A stretch of DNA of 64,000 nucleotides from contig NC_011144.1 in assembly GCF_000017265.1 (NCBI RefSeq), positions 1,466,001 to 1,530,000 on the forward strand. Direction: 5' to 3'. This DNA is from Phenylobacterium zucineum HLK1 (lineage in GTDB: Bacteria; Pseudomonadota; Alphaproteobacteria; Caulobacterales; Caulobacteraceae). Shown here piece after piece: positions 7,928-17,003 of this stretch. The stretch's first letter is position 1; each line of letters starts with the position of its first letter. The position numbers and the translations under genes are program-made. Under the pieces are notes generated by a model that worked only from the letters and a program-made list of their open reading frames with translations, was not told where the DNA came from and made no database searches.

Positions 7928-8761
7928 ATGGGCCAGGCCAGCGTTATCGTGGTCGGCAACGAAAAGGGCGGTGCGGGCAAGTCCACCATCGCCATCCACA
8001 TCGCGACCGCGCTGCTGCACGGCGGAGCGAAGGTCGCGGTGCTCGACCTGGATCTGCGCCAGCAGACCCTGGGCCGGTTCTTCGCGAACCGTCGCGCCTG
8101 GCTGGCGGCGAACGGGGCCGAGGCGCCCATGCCGGTCGAGCACGCCATCAGCTCGGCGGGGGACGCGCTGGCCAAGGCGCCCGACGCCGAGCAGCTCGCG
8201 CGCTTCGAGGCCGCCTTCGCCGAGGTGGCGGGGGAGGCTGACTTTGTGCTGATCGACACGCCCGGCAGCGACACGGCGATCAGCCGGGCCGCTCACGGCC
8301 TCGCCGACCTCATCGTCACCCCGATGAACGACAGCTTCGTCGACTTCGACATGCTGGGTCAGGTCGACCCGGTGACGCTCGAGCTGAAGCGCCACAGCCT
8401 CTATTCCGAGACCGTGTGGAACAGCCGCAAGGAGCGGGCGACCCGCACCGGCAAGCAGATCGACTGGGTGGTGCTGCGCAACCGTCTGGCCCCGACCGAA
8501 GCCCGCAACCGCAAGCGCCTGGACGAGCGGGTCACGGCGCTTTCCCGCAAGGTCGGCTTCCGCGTCGGCCCCGGCCTGCGCGACCGGGTGATCTACCGCG
8601 AGCTCTTCCCGTTCGGCCTGACGGTGGCAGACCTGTCGCCGGCGATCCGCCCCGTGGCCATGTCGCTGCAGCACGTGGCCGCGCGGCAGGAACTGCGGGC
8701 GCTGATGAGCGCGCTCGGCTTCACGGGTCTGGACGAGAGCGAGAGGATGGCGGCGGAATAG
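7928..8761 (+). CDS. mipZ: MipZ, ParA-like division-plane positioning ATPase
   Basis: A 277-residue ParA/MinD-family ATPase. In Caulobacter MipZ forms bipolar gradients from ParB-bound origins and inhibits FtsZ polymerisation away from midcell. The deviant Walker A motif NEKGGAGKST lies at residues 11-20 and switch/Walker B segments follow (LDLDLRQ near 40, LIDTPGSD near 110). The C-terminal half carries MipZ-specific blocks such as TPMNDSFVDFDMLG, EARNRKRL and RVGPGLRDRVIYRELFPFGLT (given here in parts), which separate it from ParA. I placed the start at the ATG at 7928, preceded by GAGG, because the protein family starts right before the strand leading to Walker A. It is followed after 4 bp by a J-domain gene. 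Confidence 0.96.
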   Translation: MGQASVIVVGNEKGGAGKSTIAIHIATALLHGGAKVAVLDLDLRQQTLGRFFANRRAWLAANGAEAPMPVEHAISSAGDALAKAPDAEQLARFEAAFAEVAGEADFVLIDTPGSDTAISRAAHGLADLIVTPMNDSFVDFDMLGQVDPVTLELKRHSLYSETVWNSRKERATRTGKQIDWVVLRNRLAPTEARNRKRLDERVTALSRKVGFRVGPGLRDRVIYRELFPFGLTVADLSPAIRPVAMSLQHVAARQELRALMSALGFTGLDESERMAAE

Positions 8762-8765
8762 CCGG

Positions 8766-9185
8766 ATGCTCGGCTATCTCGCCCTGGGGTTCCTGCTCCT
8801 GGGCCTGTTCCTCTTCGCATCGCGCGGCAAGCCCGTCCTGAAGCGCCGCGAGTGGCGGTTCCTGTCGGCCGCGGCGGCGGTGGTCTGCTTCGCCGGCGCC
8901 GCCTACGCGGGCGTCCGCGGCGGCTGGGGCCTGGCGATCGTGCTGGTGGTCGTGGGGCTGGGCTTCGCGGTCTCGACGCGCCGCACGGGCGCGGCGCCCG
9001 CGCCGTCGGCCCGCATGTCCGCCGCCGAGGCTCGCCGGATCCTGGGGGTGGAGGAGGGCGCTTCTCCGGCCGAGATCCAGGCGGCCTACACCCGGCTGAT
9101 GCGCCTGGCCCACCCCGACAAGGGCGGCACGGCGGGCCTGGCGGCCCAGCTCAACGTCGCCCGGGACCGGCTGCTGGGCCGCTGA
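8766..9185 (+). CDS. Membrane-anchored J-domain protein (Tim14/Pam18-like)
   Basis: A 139-residue protein with two or three predicted membrane segments (about residues 2-20, 31-50 and 54-71) and a C-terminal half J-domain (85-139). The HPD motif that stimulates Hsp70 ATPase is present in AHPDKGG, followed by LAAQLNVARDRLLGR. The HPDKGG...AAxxNxARDxL pattern and the inverted layout (membrane anchor first, short J-domain last) are those of mitochondrial Tim14/Pam18 and their alphaproteobacterial relatives, not of DnaJ, since the Gly/Phe and zinc regions are missing. It starts 4 bp after mipZ, so the two are probably one transcript. Its DnaK partner and client are unknown. Confidence 0.85.
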   Translation: MLGYLALGFLLLGLFLFASRGKPVLKRREWRFLSAAAAVVCFAGAAYAGVRGGWGLAIVLVVVGLGFAVSTRRTGAAPAPSARMSAAEARRILGVEEGASPAEIQAAYTRLMRLAHPDKGGTAGLAAQLNVARDRLLGR

Positions 9186-9194
9186 CCCCACAGA

Positions 9195-9224
9195 AAAAGG
9201 CCCCGGGCGAGCCTGGGGCCTTTT
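9195..9224. terminator. Intrinsic terminator between mipZ-J-domain operon and dacA-like gene
   Basis: AAAAGGCCCC and GGGGCCTTTT form a perfect 10-bp stem with a 10-base loop. The A-rich and T-rich ends make it work on both strands, and the flanking genes converge on it. Confidence 0.85.
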
Positions 9225-9246
9225 CCTCTCTCCATTCAGGTCCCGC

Positions 9247-10500
9247 TCACGCCCTGGGCGGCAGGACCATGCAGGGCTGCTTCTTGGCTTTCAGCGCCCG
9301 GCAGGCGTCCTTGGCGGCCTTCTCCGAGAAGCCGGAGAAGCGCGAGCGGTACTTGCCGCCGGACTTCTCGGCGACGCCCTTGGCCTTGCCGAAGTGCTTG
9401 CCGAAGCGCTTCTCGACGATGGAGAGCTGCTCCTTGGCGTCGGACCGGCTCGAGAACGACCCGACCTGGACCGTCCACTTGCCCTTCTCGACGATCTCGA
9501 CCTTCGAGGCGCGGATCGGCGGAGCGGTCGAGGCGAGCACGATCTTCATGCTGTCCTCGTCGCCCTGGGCGGTCTGCGGCTGAACGCGGCCGCCCGTCAT
9601 CGGGGACTCGAAGAAGCTCTGGGCCACCTGGATGTCCTCGCCGCGAGCGCGGCGGTCCAGGACCTCGAAGCCGGTCAGCAGCAGGCTCTCGGCGTTGTTG
9701 TCCCGGGCGCGGCTGGTGGGGCCGCCCAGGACCACCGCGATGAGGCGGCGGCCGTCGCGCACGGCCGACGCGGCCAGGTTGAAGCCCGAGGCGTTGATGA
9801 AGCCGGTCTTCAGCCCGTCGACGCCGTCCATCCGGTGCAGCAGGCCATTGTGGTTGCGCATCGTCTGGCCGCGGAAGTTGAAATACTGGAGGCTGAACAG
9901 CTTGTAGTACTGCGGGTAGTCCCGCATCACCGCCCGCGACAGGATCGCGATGTCACGCGCCGTCGAGACCTGGCGGCTGTCGGGCAGGCCCGAGGCGTTG
10001 GCGAAGTTGGTGTCGGTCATGCCGAGCTCGCGCGCCCGCAGGGTCATCAGCGCAGCGAAGCGCTGCTCGGTGCCCGCCAGCTTCTCGGCGAGGGCGACGG
10101 CCGCGTCGTTGGCCGACTTGGTGGCAAGGGCCTTCATGGCCTCGTCCACCGAGATGGAGTCGCCGGCCCGCACGCCCAGCTTCGTCGGCGGCTGGGCCGC
10201 CGCGCGCGGCGAGAAGACGACCCGGTCGTCCAGGTCGATCTTGCCCGAGGCCAGCGCCTCGAAGGTCAGGTACAGCGTCATGACCTTGGTGATCGACGCC
10301 GGGTACCGGGGGCTGTCGGCCCGGTTCTCGTACAGAACCTCGCCCGTCTTCGCGTCCACGACGATGGCCGCGTACTTCGACGAGGTCTGCGCGAGCATCT
10401 GATAGGGGATCTGCGCCTGCGCAGGGGGCGCCATCGCGCCGAACGCCGCGGCGGCGGCAAGACCCAGGGAAAGCACAAGGCGGCGGGCGTGCTGGAACAT
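9247..10500 (-). CDS. D-alanyl-D-alanine carboxypeptidase (PBP5/6 family) with C-terminal SPOR domain
   Basis: A 417-residue periplasmic enzyme that trims the terminal D-Ala from peptidoglycan stem peptides. A signal peptide ends near AQAQ (residue 30). The three penicillin-binding motifs are visible: SITK at 69-72, SAN at 129-131 and KTG at 231-233. The usual C-terminal amphipathic anchor is replaced by a SPOR domain (about 335-415, beginning KWTVQVGSF), which binds denuded glycan strands at division septa and would bring the enzyme to midcell. This layout is common in alphaproteobacteria. The symbol dacA or dacC cannot be settled from sequence alone. Confidence 0.93.
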   Translation of the reverse strand: MFQHARRLVLSLGLAAAAAFGAMAPPAQAQIPYQMLAQTSSKYAAIVVDAKTGEVLYENRADSPRYPASITKVMTLYLTFEALASGKIDLDDRVVFSPRAAAQPPTKLGVRAGDSISVDEAMKALATKSANDAAVALAEKLAGTEQRFAALMTLRARELGMTDTNFANASGLPDSRQVSTARDIAILSRAVMRDYPQYYKLFSLQYFNFRGQTMRNHNGLLHRMDGVDGLKTGFINASGFNLAASAVRDGRRLIAVVLGGPTSRARDNNAESLLLTGFEVLDRRARGEDIQVAQSFFESPMTGGRVQPQTAQGDEDSMKIVLASTAPPIRASKVEIVEKGKWTVQVGSFSSRSDAKEQLSIVEKRFGKHFGKAKGVAEKSGGKYRSRFSGFSEKAAKDACRALKAKKQPCMVLPPRA

Positions 10501-10643
10501 GCTTCGTCCGTCGAATCAAAGCGTTGGGGCGGCTACGGCGCCGCCGTGAGCTGCCTACCATGACAGCCGTAGCCTTGATGCAGAGTAAACAGATGTTGAA
10601 AGGACGAATTGCCGCGCCTGCGCAGGACGTGTGCAGACGGTCA

Positions 10644-10680
10644 TTGTGCGCTGCACAATTTCCTTGACTGCTGCACTGCA
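10644..10680 (+). promoter_or_regulatory. TGC-rich inverted repeats upstream of the phasin gene (PhaR-like operator)
   Basis: TTGTGC-GCT-GCACAA (10644-10658) is a perfect 6-bp inverted repeat. CTGCACTGCA (10671-10680) is a second TGC-rich element, and CTGCAC recurs exactly 20 bp apart. TTGACT at 10664-10669 between them could be a -35 box. PhaR of Paracoccus and Rhodobacter is known to bind TGC-rich sites before phasin genes, so this is the expected site for that repressor. No good -10 box is visible. Confidence 0.5.
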
Positions 10681-10762
10681 ACATGGGACAAGAGCCTACG
10701 TTTCCGTTGGGGCATTGCGCCTCGCAAGTCCGCTTCCTCCCCATTCGTCAGGAGTTCGCCCC

Positions 10763-11197
10763 ATGGCCGCCGCCGAAGCCGCTAAGACCACCGTCGAACA
10801 GTTCACCACCGCCAGCAACGTCGCCTTCAAGGACGGCGTCGAGAAGACCCTGGCCGCGCTGAACGAGATGAACGCCCACTCCAAGCAGAACCTGGAAGCC
10901 GTGGTCGCCTCGGTGACCGCCGCCACCAAGGGCGCCGAAGCCCTGGGCGCGCAGGCGATGGCCTTCTCCAAGAGCGCCTTCGACAACCAGGTGAACGCGG
11001 CCCGCTCGCTCGCCGGCGCCAAGAGCGTCCAGGAAGTGATGGAGCTGCAGTCCGCCTTCGCCAAGACCGCCCTCGAGACCTACATGGCCGAGATGGGCAA
11101 GATGACCGAGACGGTGTCGGCCTCGATGAAGGAATCGATGAAGCCGCTCAACGAGCGGATGACCGCCGCCGTCGAGAAGCTGCAGGCCGTCCGCTAG
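10763..11197 (+). CDS. Phasin family protein
   Basis: A 144-residue, Ala/Lys/Glu-rich, almost fully helical protein of the small alphaproteobacterial phasin family that coats polyhydroxybutyrate granules. Features are the amphipathic heptad-like pattern throughout, a central DNQVNAARSLAGAKSVQE segment near residue 80 typical of the family, and no Cys, Trp or signal peptide. The start at 10763 is preceded by AGGAG with 8-9 bp spacing; an in-frame upstream extension is not family-like. It is monocistronic, bounded by its own regulatory region and a terminator. Expression probably follows PHB level through PhaR. Confidence 0.9.
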   Translation: MAAAEAAKTTVEQFTTASNVAFKDGVEKTLAALNEMNAHSKQNLEAVVASVTAATKGAEALGAQAMAFSKSAFDNQVNAARSLAGAKSVQEVMELQSAFAKTALETYMAEMGKMTETVSASMKESMKPLNERMTAAVEKLQAVR

Positions 11198-11223
11198 GAC
11201 CATCCGCGAGTTCGATCGAGACG

Positions 11224-11254
11224 AGGGCCGGCCCGCAAGGGACCGGCCCTTTTC
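11224..11254 (+). terminator. Intrinsic terminator of the phasin gene
   Basis: AGGGCCGG pairs with CCGGCCCT, followed by TTTC. It lies 26 bp after the phasin stop. Confidence 0.8.
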
Positions 11255-11272
11255 TCATGCCCTTTTCTCATG
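11247..11272 (+). repeat. Tandem 13-bp direct repeat
   Basis: CCCTTTTCTCATG occurs twice head to tail, overlapping the 3' side of the phasin terminator. It looks like a slippage duplication of the terminator's T-run region. Confidence 0.9.
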
Positions 11273-11298
11273 GGCGGGCGGGCGCTAGAGGTTCGGCC

Positions 11299-11760
11299 AT
11301 GTCGAACATCGAACAGCGCCTGGCCGAGCTGGGCATCACCCTTCCGCAGCCCACCGCCCCGGTGGCCAACTACGTTCCGTTCGTCCGCGTCGGCGACCTC
11401 GTCCATATCTCGGGGCAGGTCTCGGTCGACGCCTCGGGCGGGATCAAGGGCGTCGTCGGCGAGGACGTGGACGCCGAGACCGCCAAGCGCGCCGCGCGGC
11501 TGTGCGGGATCAACCTGCTGGCCCAGATGAAGGCGGCCTGCGACGGCGACCTCGGCAGAGTGCGCCGGGTGGTGAAGCTGGGCGGCTTCGTGCAGGCCGG
11601 CCCGGACTTCTTCGACATCCCCCAGGTGGTGAACGGGTGCTCGGACCTGATGGTCGAGGTGCTCGGCGATGCTGGCCGGCACGCCCGCTCGGCCGTGGGC
11701 GTCTACCGCCTGCCGCTCAACTTCGCCGTCGAGGTCGACGCGGTGGTGCAGCTGTCGTGA
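11299..11760 (+). CDS. RidA family protein (YjgF/YER057c/UK114)
   Basis: A 153-residue member of the longer RidA subfamily. RidA proteins hydrolyse reactive enamine/imine intermediates released by PLP enzymes, but some subfamilies have other roles. The family signatures HISGQVSVD (near residue 36) and a C-terminal stretch RSAVGVYRLPLNFAVEVDA (near residue 133) are seen. The reactive-site Arg that usually sits in the R(S/T)AV-type motif is present as RSAVGV. It is the first gene of a three-gene operon; the next ORF begins inside its stop codon (GTGA). Confidence 0.88.
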   Translation: MSNIEQRLAELGITLPQPTAPVANYVPFVRVGDLVHISGQVSVDASGGIKGVVGEDVDAETAKRAARLCGINLLAQMKAACDGDLGRVRRVVKLGGFVQAGPDFFDIPQVVNGCSDLMVEVLGDAGRHARSAVGVYRLPLNFAVEVDAVVQLS

Positions 11761-12503
11761 GATCGCGCTTCGGCGAGGCCTGGGACCTTCTCTTCCACCC
11801 GCCGATCGCGCACCGGGGGCTCTGGAGCCCCGACGGGCCGCCCGAGAACTCGCTCTCTGCGTTCCAGGCGGCCTGCGCCGCCGGCTACGGCATCGAGCTG
11901 GACGTCCAGCTCAGCGCCGACGGCGAGGCGGTGGTCTTCCACGACGAGACGCTGGAGCGGATGACCGGCCGGCCCGGCCGGGTCCGGGACCTGTCGGCCG
12001 CCGACCTCGCCGACCTGCGCCTGAAGGGCTCGGACGAGAAGATCCCCACGCTGCTCGAGACCCTGGCCATCGTCGGCCACCGCGCCATGGTCCACGTCGA
12101 GCTGAAGACCCCGCCGGGCGAGGTGGGCCCGCTGGAGCGGCGGGTGCACGAGGTGATCGCCGACCACAACGGTCCGCTCTGCGTGATCGGCTTCAATCCC
12201 TATTCCCACGCCTGGTTCGCCGAGCGCTATCCCGGCGTCCTGCGGGGCCTGGACAGCTATTCCTACAAGGACCGCAAGGAGATGCCGCCCGAGCTGCGGC
12301 GGGCCTTCGCCGGGCTGGAACACGTGGCCATCGCCCGGCCGCATTTCCTCGCTCTGGGTCTCGACATGCTGCCCAGCGAGAACGCCGCCCGCCTGCGGGC
12401 CGAGGGAATGCCGGTGATCGCCTGGACCGTCCGCGAGCCCGAGCAGTGGGAGGCGGTGAAGGACGGCTGCGACAACCTGATCTTCGAGGGGTTCAGGGCG
12501 TGA
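11757..12503 (+). CDS. Glycerophosphodiester phosphodiesterase
   Basis: A 248-residue TIM-barrel enzyme that cleaves glycerophosphodiesters to glycerol-3-phosphate and an alcohol. The catalytic His and metal ligands are visible: AHRGLW near residue 20, ENSLSAF, GIELDVQLSADG near residue 45 and VFHDETLER near residue 60. No signal peptide is seen, so it is probably cytoplasmic. The start is a GTG at 11757 that overlaps the ridA stop as GTGA, the only in-frame start giving the full barrel. The next gene overlaps it the same way. Confidence 0.92.
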   Translation: MRSRFGEAWDLLFHPPIAHRGLWSPDGPPENSLSAFQAACAAGYGIELDVQLSADGEAVVFHDETLERMTGRPGRVRDLSAADLADLRLKGSDEKIPTLLETLAIVGHRAMVHVELKTPPGEVGPLERRVHEVIADHNGPLCVIGFNPYSHAWFAERYPGVLRGLDSYSYKDRKEMPPELRRAFAGLEHVAIARPHFLALGLDMLPSENAARLRAEGMPVIAWTVREPEQWEAVKDGCDNLIFEGFRA

Positions 12504-13663
12504 GCCTGAAGCCGGCGGTGAACGTCTCCCGCCGCATCGCCGACATCGGCCGCGAGGCTTGGGACGCCTGCGCCAGGAACCCCGCGCACCTCGGCAATCC
12601 CTTCATCCACTACGACTTCCTGGACGCGCTCGAGGCGGCCGGATGCGCCGTCGAGCGCCAGGGCTGGGGACCGCACCACCTGTCGGTGGAGGACGAGGCG
12701 GGGAGGGTGGCGGCGGTCATGCCGCTGTACCTGAAGTCCCACAGCCAGGGAGAGTACGTCTTCGATCACGCCTGGGCCGACGCCTACGAGCGCGCCGGCG
12801 GGAGCTACTATCCCAAGCTGCTGTCGGCTGCGCCCTTCACCCCGGCGACGGGGCCGCGGCTGCTGGTCCGCCCCGACGTCCCGGCGGGCGAGGCGAGGGC
12901 GCTCCTGCTGGGCGGGGCGCTGACGGTCTGCGAGCGGTACGGCGCCTCGTCGCTGCACGTGAACTTCCCGACCGAGGCGGAGTGGCGCTGGATGGGCGAC
13001 CAGGGCCTGGGGCTGCGCGAGGGCCAGCAGTACCACTGGCGGAACCGCGGCTACCGCGACTTCGAGGACTTCCTGGGCGCGCTGTCGTCCGGCCGGCGCA
13101 AGACGATCCGCCGCGAGCGACGCGAGGCGCAGGCGCCGGTGGAGATCGTCCGCCTCACCGGCGGCGACCTCACGGAAGAGCACTGGGACGCCTTCTTCGG
13201 CTTCTACATGGACACCGGCTCGCGCAAGTGGGGCCGGCCGTACCTGACGCGCCCGTTCTTCTCGCTGCTGGGCGAGCGGATGGCCGACCGGGTGCTGCTG
13301 GTCATGGCCCGGCGCGAGGGGCGCTGGGTCGCGGGCGCCCTGAACCTGATCGGCGACGACTGCCTCTACGGCCGCCACTGGGGCTGCGTGGAGGAGATCC
13401 CCTTCCTGCACTTCGAGCTCTGCTACTACCAGGCCATCGAGTGGGCCATCGCGCAGGGCCTCGAGAGGGTCGAGGCCGGGGCCCAGGGCCAGCACAAGAT
13501 CGCCCGCGGCTACCTGCCCACGCCGGTCTACTCGGCCCACTACATCGCCGATCCCGCGCTCCGCGGACCCGTCGAGCGCTTCCTCGAGCAGGAGCGGGCG
13601 GGCGTGGAGGAGGAGATCGAATGGCTCGCCGAGGAGTTCTCGCCGTTCCGGCAGGGCGGCTGA
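12500..13663 (+). CDS. FemAB-like GNAT acyltransferase (DUF482/COG3146 family)
   Basis: A 387-residue protein of the family annotated as peptidoglycan biosynthesis/recognition or DUF482, which has the FemAB-type double-GNAT fold. Visible signatures are GNPFIHYDFLDALE near residue 30, an SGRRKTIRRERR basic patch near residue 200, GRHWGC near residue 293 and GAQGQHKIARGYLP near residue 330. Members are thought to transfer aminoacyl or acyl groups, but no substrate is established. It begins with GTG overlapping the GDPD stop (GTGA), and is co-transcribed with ridA and the GDPD gene. There is no signal peptide. Confidence 0.88.
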   Translation: MSLKPAVNVSRRIADIGREAWDACARNPAHLGNPFIHYDFLDALEAAGCAVERQGWGPHHLSVEDEAGRVAAVMPLYLKSHSQGEYVFDHAWADAYERAGGSYYPKLLSAAPFTPATGPRLLVRPDVPAGEARALLLGGALTVCERYGASSLHVNFPTEAEWRWMGDQGLGLREGQQYHWRNRGYRDFEDFLGALSSGRRKTIRRERREAQAPVEIVRLTGGDLTEEHWDAFFGFYMDTGSRKWGRPYLTRPFFSLLGERMADRVLLVMARREGRWVAGALNLIGDDCLYGRHWGCVEEIPFLHFELCYYQAIEWAIAQGLERVEAGAQGQHKIARGYLPTPVYSAHYIADPALRGPVERFLEQERAGVEEEIEWLAEEFSPFRQGG

Positions 13664-13698
13664 TTTGCTACGAGCGCTGGGTTGATCAGGAGTGACCC

Positions 13699-14133
13699 AT
13701 GCTGGACGGCGCCTACGACCCCGACAACATCTTCGCGAAGATCCTGCGCGGCGAGATGGCCTGCGCCCGGGTGTTCGAGGACGAGCACGTCTTCTCGTTC
13801 ATGGATGTCTTCCCGCAGTCCAGGGGGCACACGCTGGTGATCCCCAAGCACACGACGGCGCGCAATCTGCTGGAGGAGGAGCCCGAACGCCTCTCCCACC
13901 TGATCCTGGGCGTCCAGCGGGTGGCCAAGGCGGTGCGGGCCGCGCTGAACCCCGACGGCCTGGTGATCACCCAGTTCAACGGCGCGCCGGCGGGCCAGAC
14001 GATCTACCACCTGCACGTCCACATCATCCCGCGCTGGGAAGGCGTGCCGGTGGGCCGCCACGCCTCGGGCGGCATGGCCGACATGGATGAGCTGAAGGCG
14101 CTGGCCGAGCAGATCTCGGCGAAGATCAGCTGA
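13699..14133 (+). CDS. HIT family protein (HinT-like nucleotide hydrolase)
   Basis: A 144-residue protein of the histidine-triad superfamily. The triad HLHVHIIP is visible near residue 100, preceded by NIFAKILRGE and FMDVFPQSRGHTLVIPK, which form the nucleotide pocket. HinT-type members hydrolyse purine nucleoside phosphoramidates and aminoacyl-adenylates. It follows the FemAB-like gene by 35 bp and converges on clpA with a shared hairpin between. Confidence 0.92.
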   Translation: MLDGAYDPDNIFAKILRGEMACARVFEDEHVFSFMDVFPQSRGHTLVIPKHTTARNLLEEEPERLSHLILGVQRVAKAVRAALNPDGLVITQFNGAPAGQTIYHLHVHIIPRWEGVPVGRHASGGMADMDELKALAEQISAKIS

Positions 14134-14141
14134 CGCGACAA

Positions 14142-14180
14142 GGCCCCGGAGATCGCTCTCTGCGATCGCTCTCCGGGGCC
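14142..14180. terminator. Bidirectional hairpin between HIT gene and clpA
   Basis: GGCCCCGGAGA pairs with TCTCCGGGGCC, with a nested GATCGC/GCGATC pairing inside. CTTCGCTTTT follows on the plus strand. Convergent genes end on both sides. Confidence 0.75.
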
Positions 14181-14206
14181 CTTCGCTTTTCCTCGTAGAC
14201 CGCCGC

Positions 14207-16522
<2,316 letters not shown>

Positions 16523-16528
16523 AGGGCC

Positions 16529-16858
16529 TTAATCCTTTTCCATGGTGCATTGCAGCGGATGTTGGTGCCGCCGCGCCGTATCAACGACCTGGGCCACTTT
16601 TGTTTCCGCCACTTCGTATGTGTAGACTCCGCACACACCCACGCCGTGTTGATGGACATGTAGCATTATGCGAGTCGCGTCTTCGCGCGACTTATTGAAG
16701 AACTGCTCAAGTACGTACACGACGAATTCCATCGGCGTGTAGTCGTCGTTCAAAAGCAGAACCCGGTACATCGCGGGCTTCTGCGTCTTCGGCTTCGTCT
16801 GGGTGATCACCGCTGACCGAACGCCGGCGCCGGAGTCACCTTCCTTGCGTTCGCTCAT
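16529..16858 (-). CDS. clpS: ClpS, N-end rule adaptor of ClpAP
   Basis: A 109-residue adaptor that delivers N-degron substrates to ClpA. The N-terminal 25 residues are a flexible tail that enters ClpA. The core carries [20 protein letters not shown] (residues 32-51; the N-degron pocket NDD plus TPMEF) and [18 protein letters not shown] (65-82), both strongly conserved. It is the upstream gene of the clpS-clpA operon, with AGGAG before its ATG. Confidence 0.97.
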   Translation of the reverse strand: MSERKEGDSGAGVRSAVITQTKPKTQKPAMYRVLLLNDDYTPMEFVVYVLEQFFNKSREDATRIMLHVHQHGVGVCGVYTYEVAETKVAQVVDTARRHQHPLQCTMEKD

Positions 16859-16957
16859 GCCTTCGATCTCCTGTGGTCGCCGAGGATGCGTCCACTTCGA
16901 TTAGATATGGAAGATGCGGTCATTTGGAAGGGTCGAATCGTCACGCCGGGGGTGAAC

Positions 16958-16998
16958 GGCCCCAGACCGGAGCGGCTCCGCCACCCGGGGTTGGGGCC
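16958..16998 (-). terminator. Hairpin downstream of dinB
   Basis: GGCCCCA (16958-16964) pairs with TGGGGCC (16992-16998), with an inner GGAGC/GCTCC stem. It starts 6 bp after the dinB stop. There is no T-run, so its efficiency as an intrinsic terminator is doubtful. Confidence 0.4.
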
Positions 16999-17003
16999 TG
17001 CGA

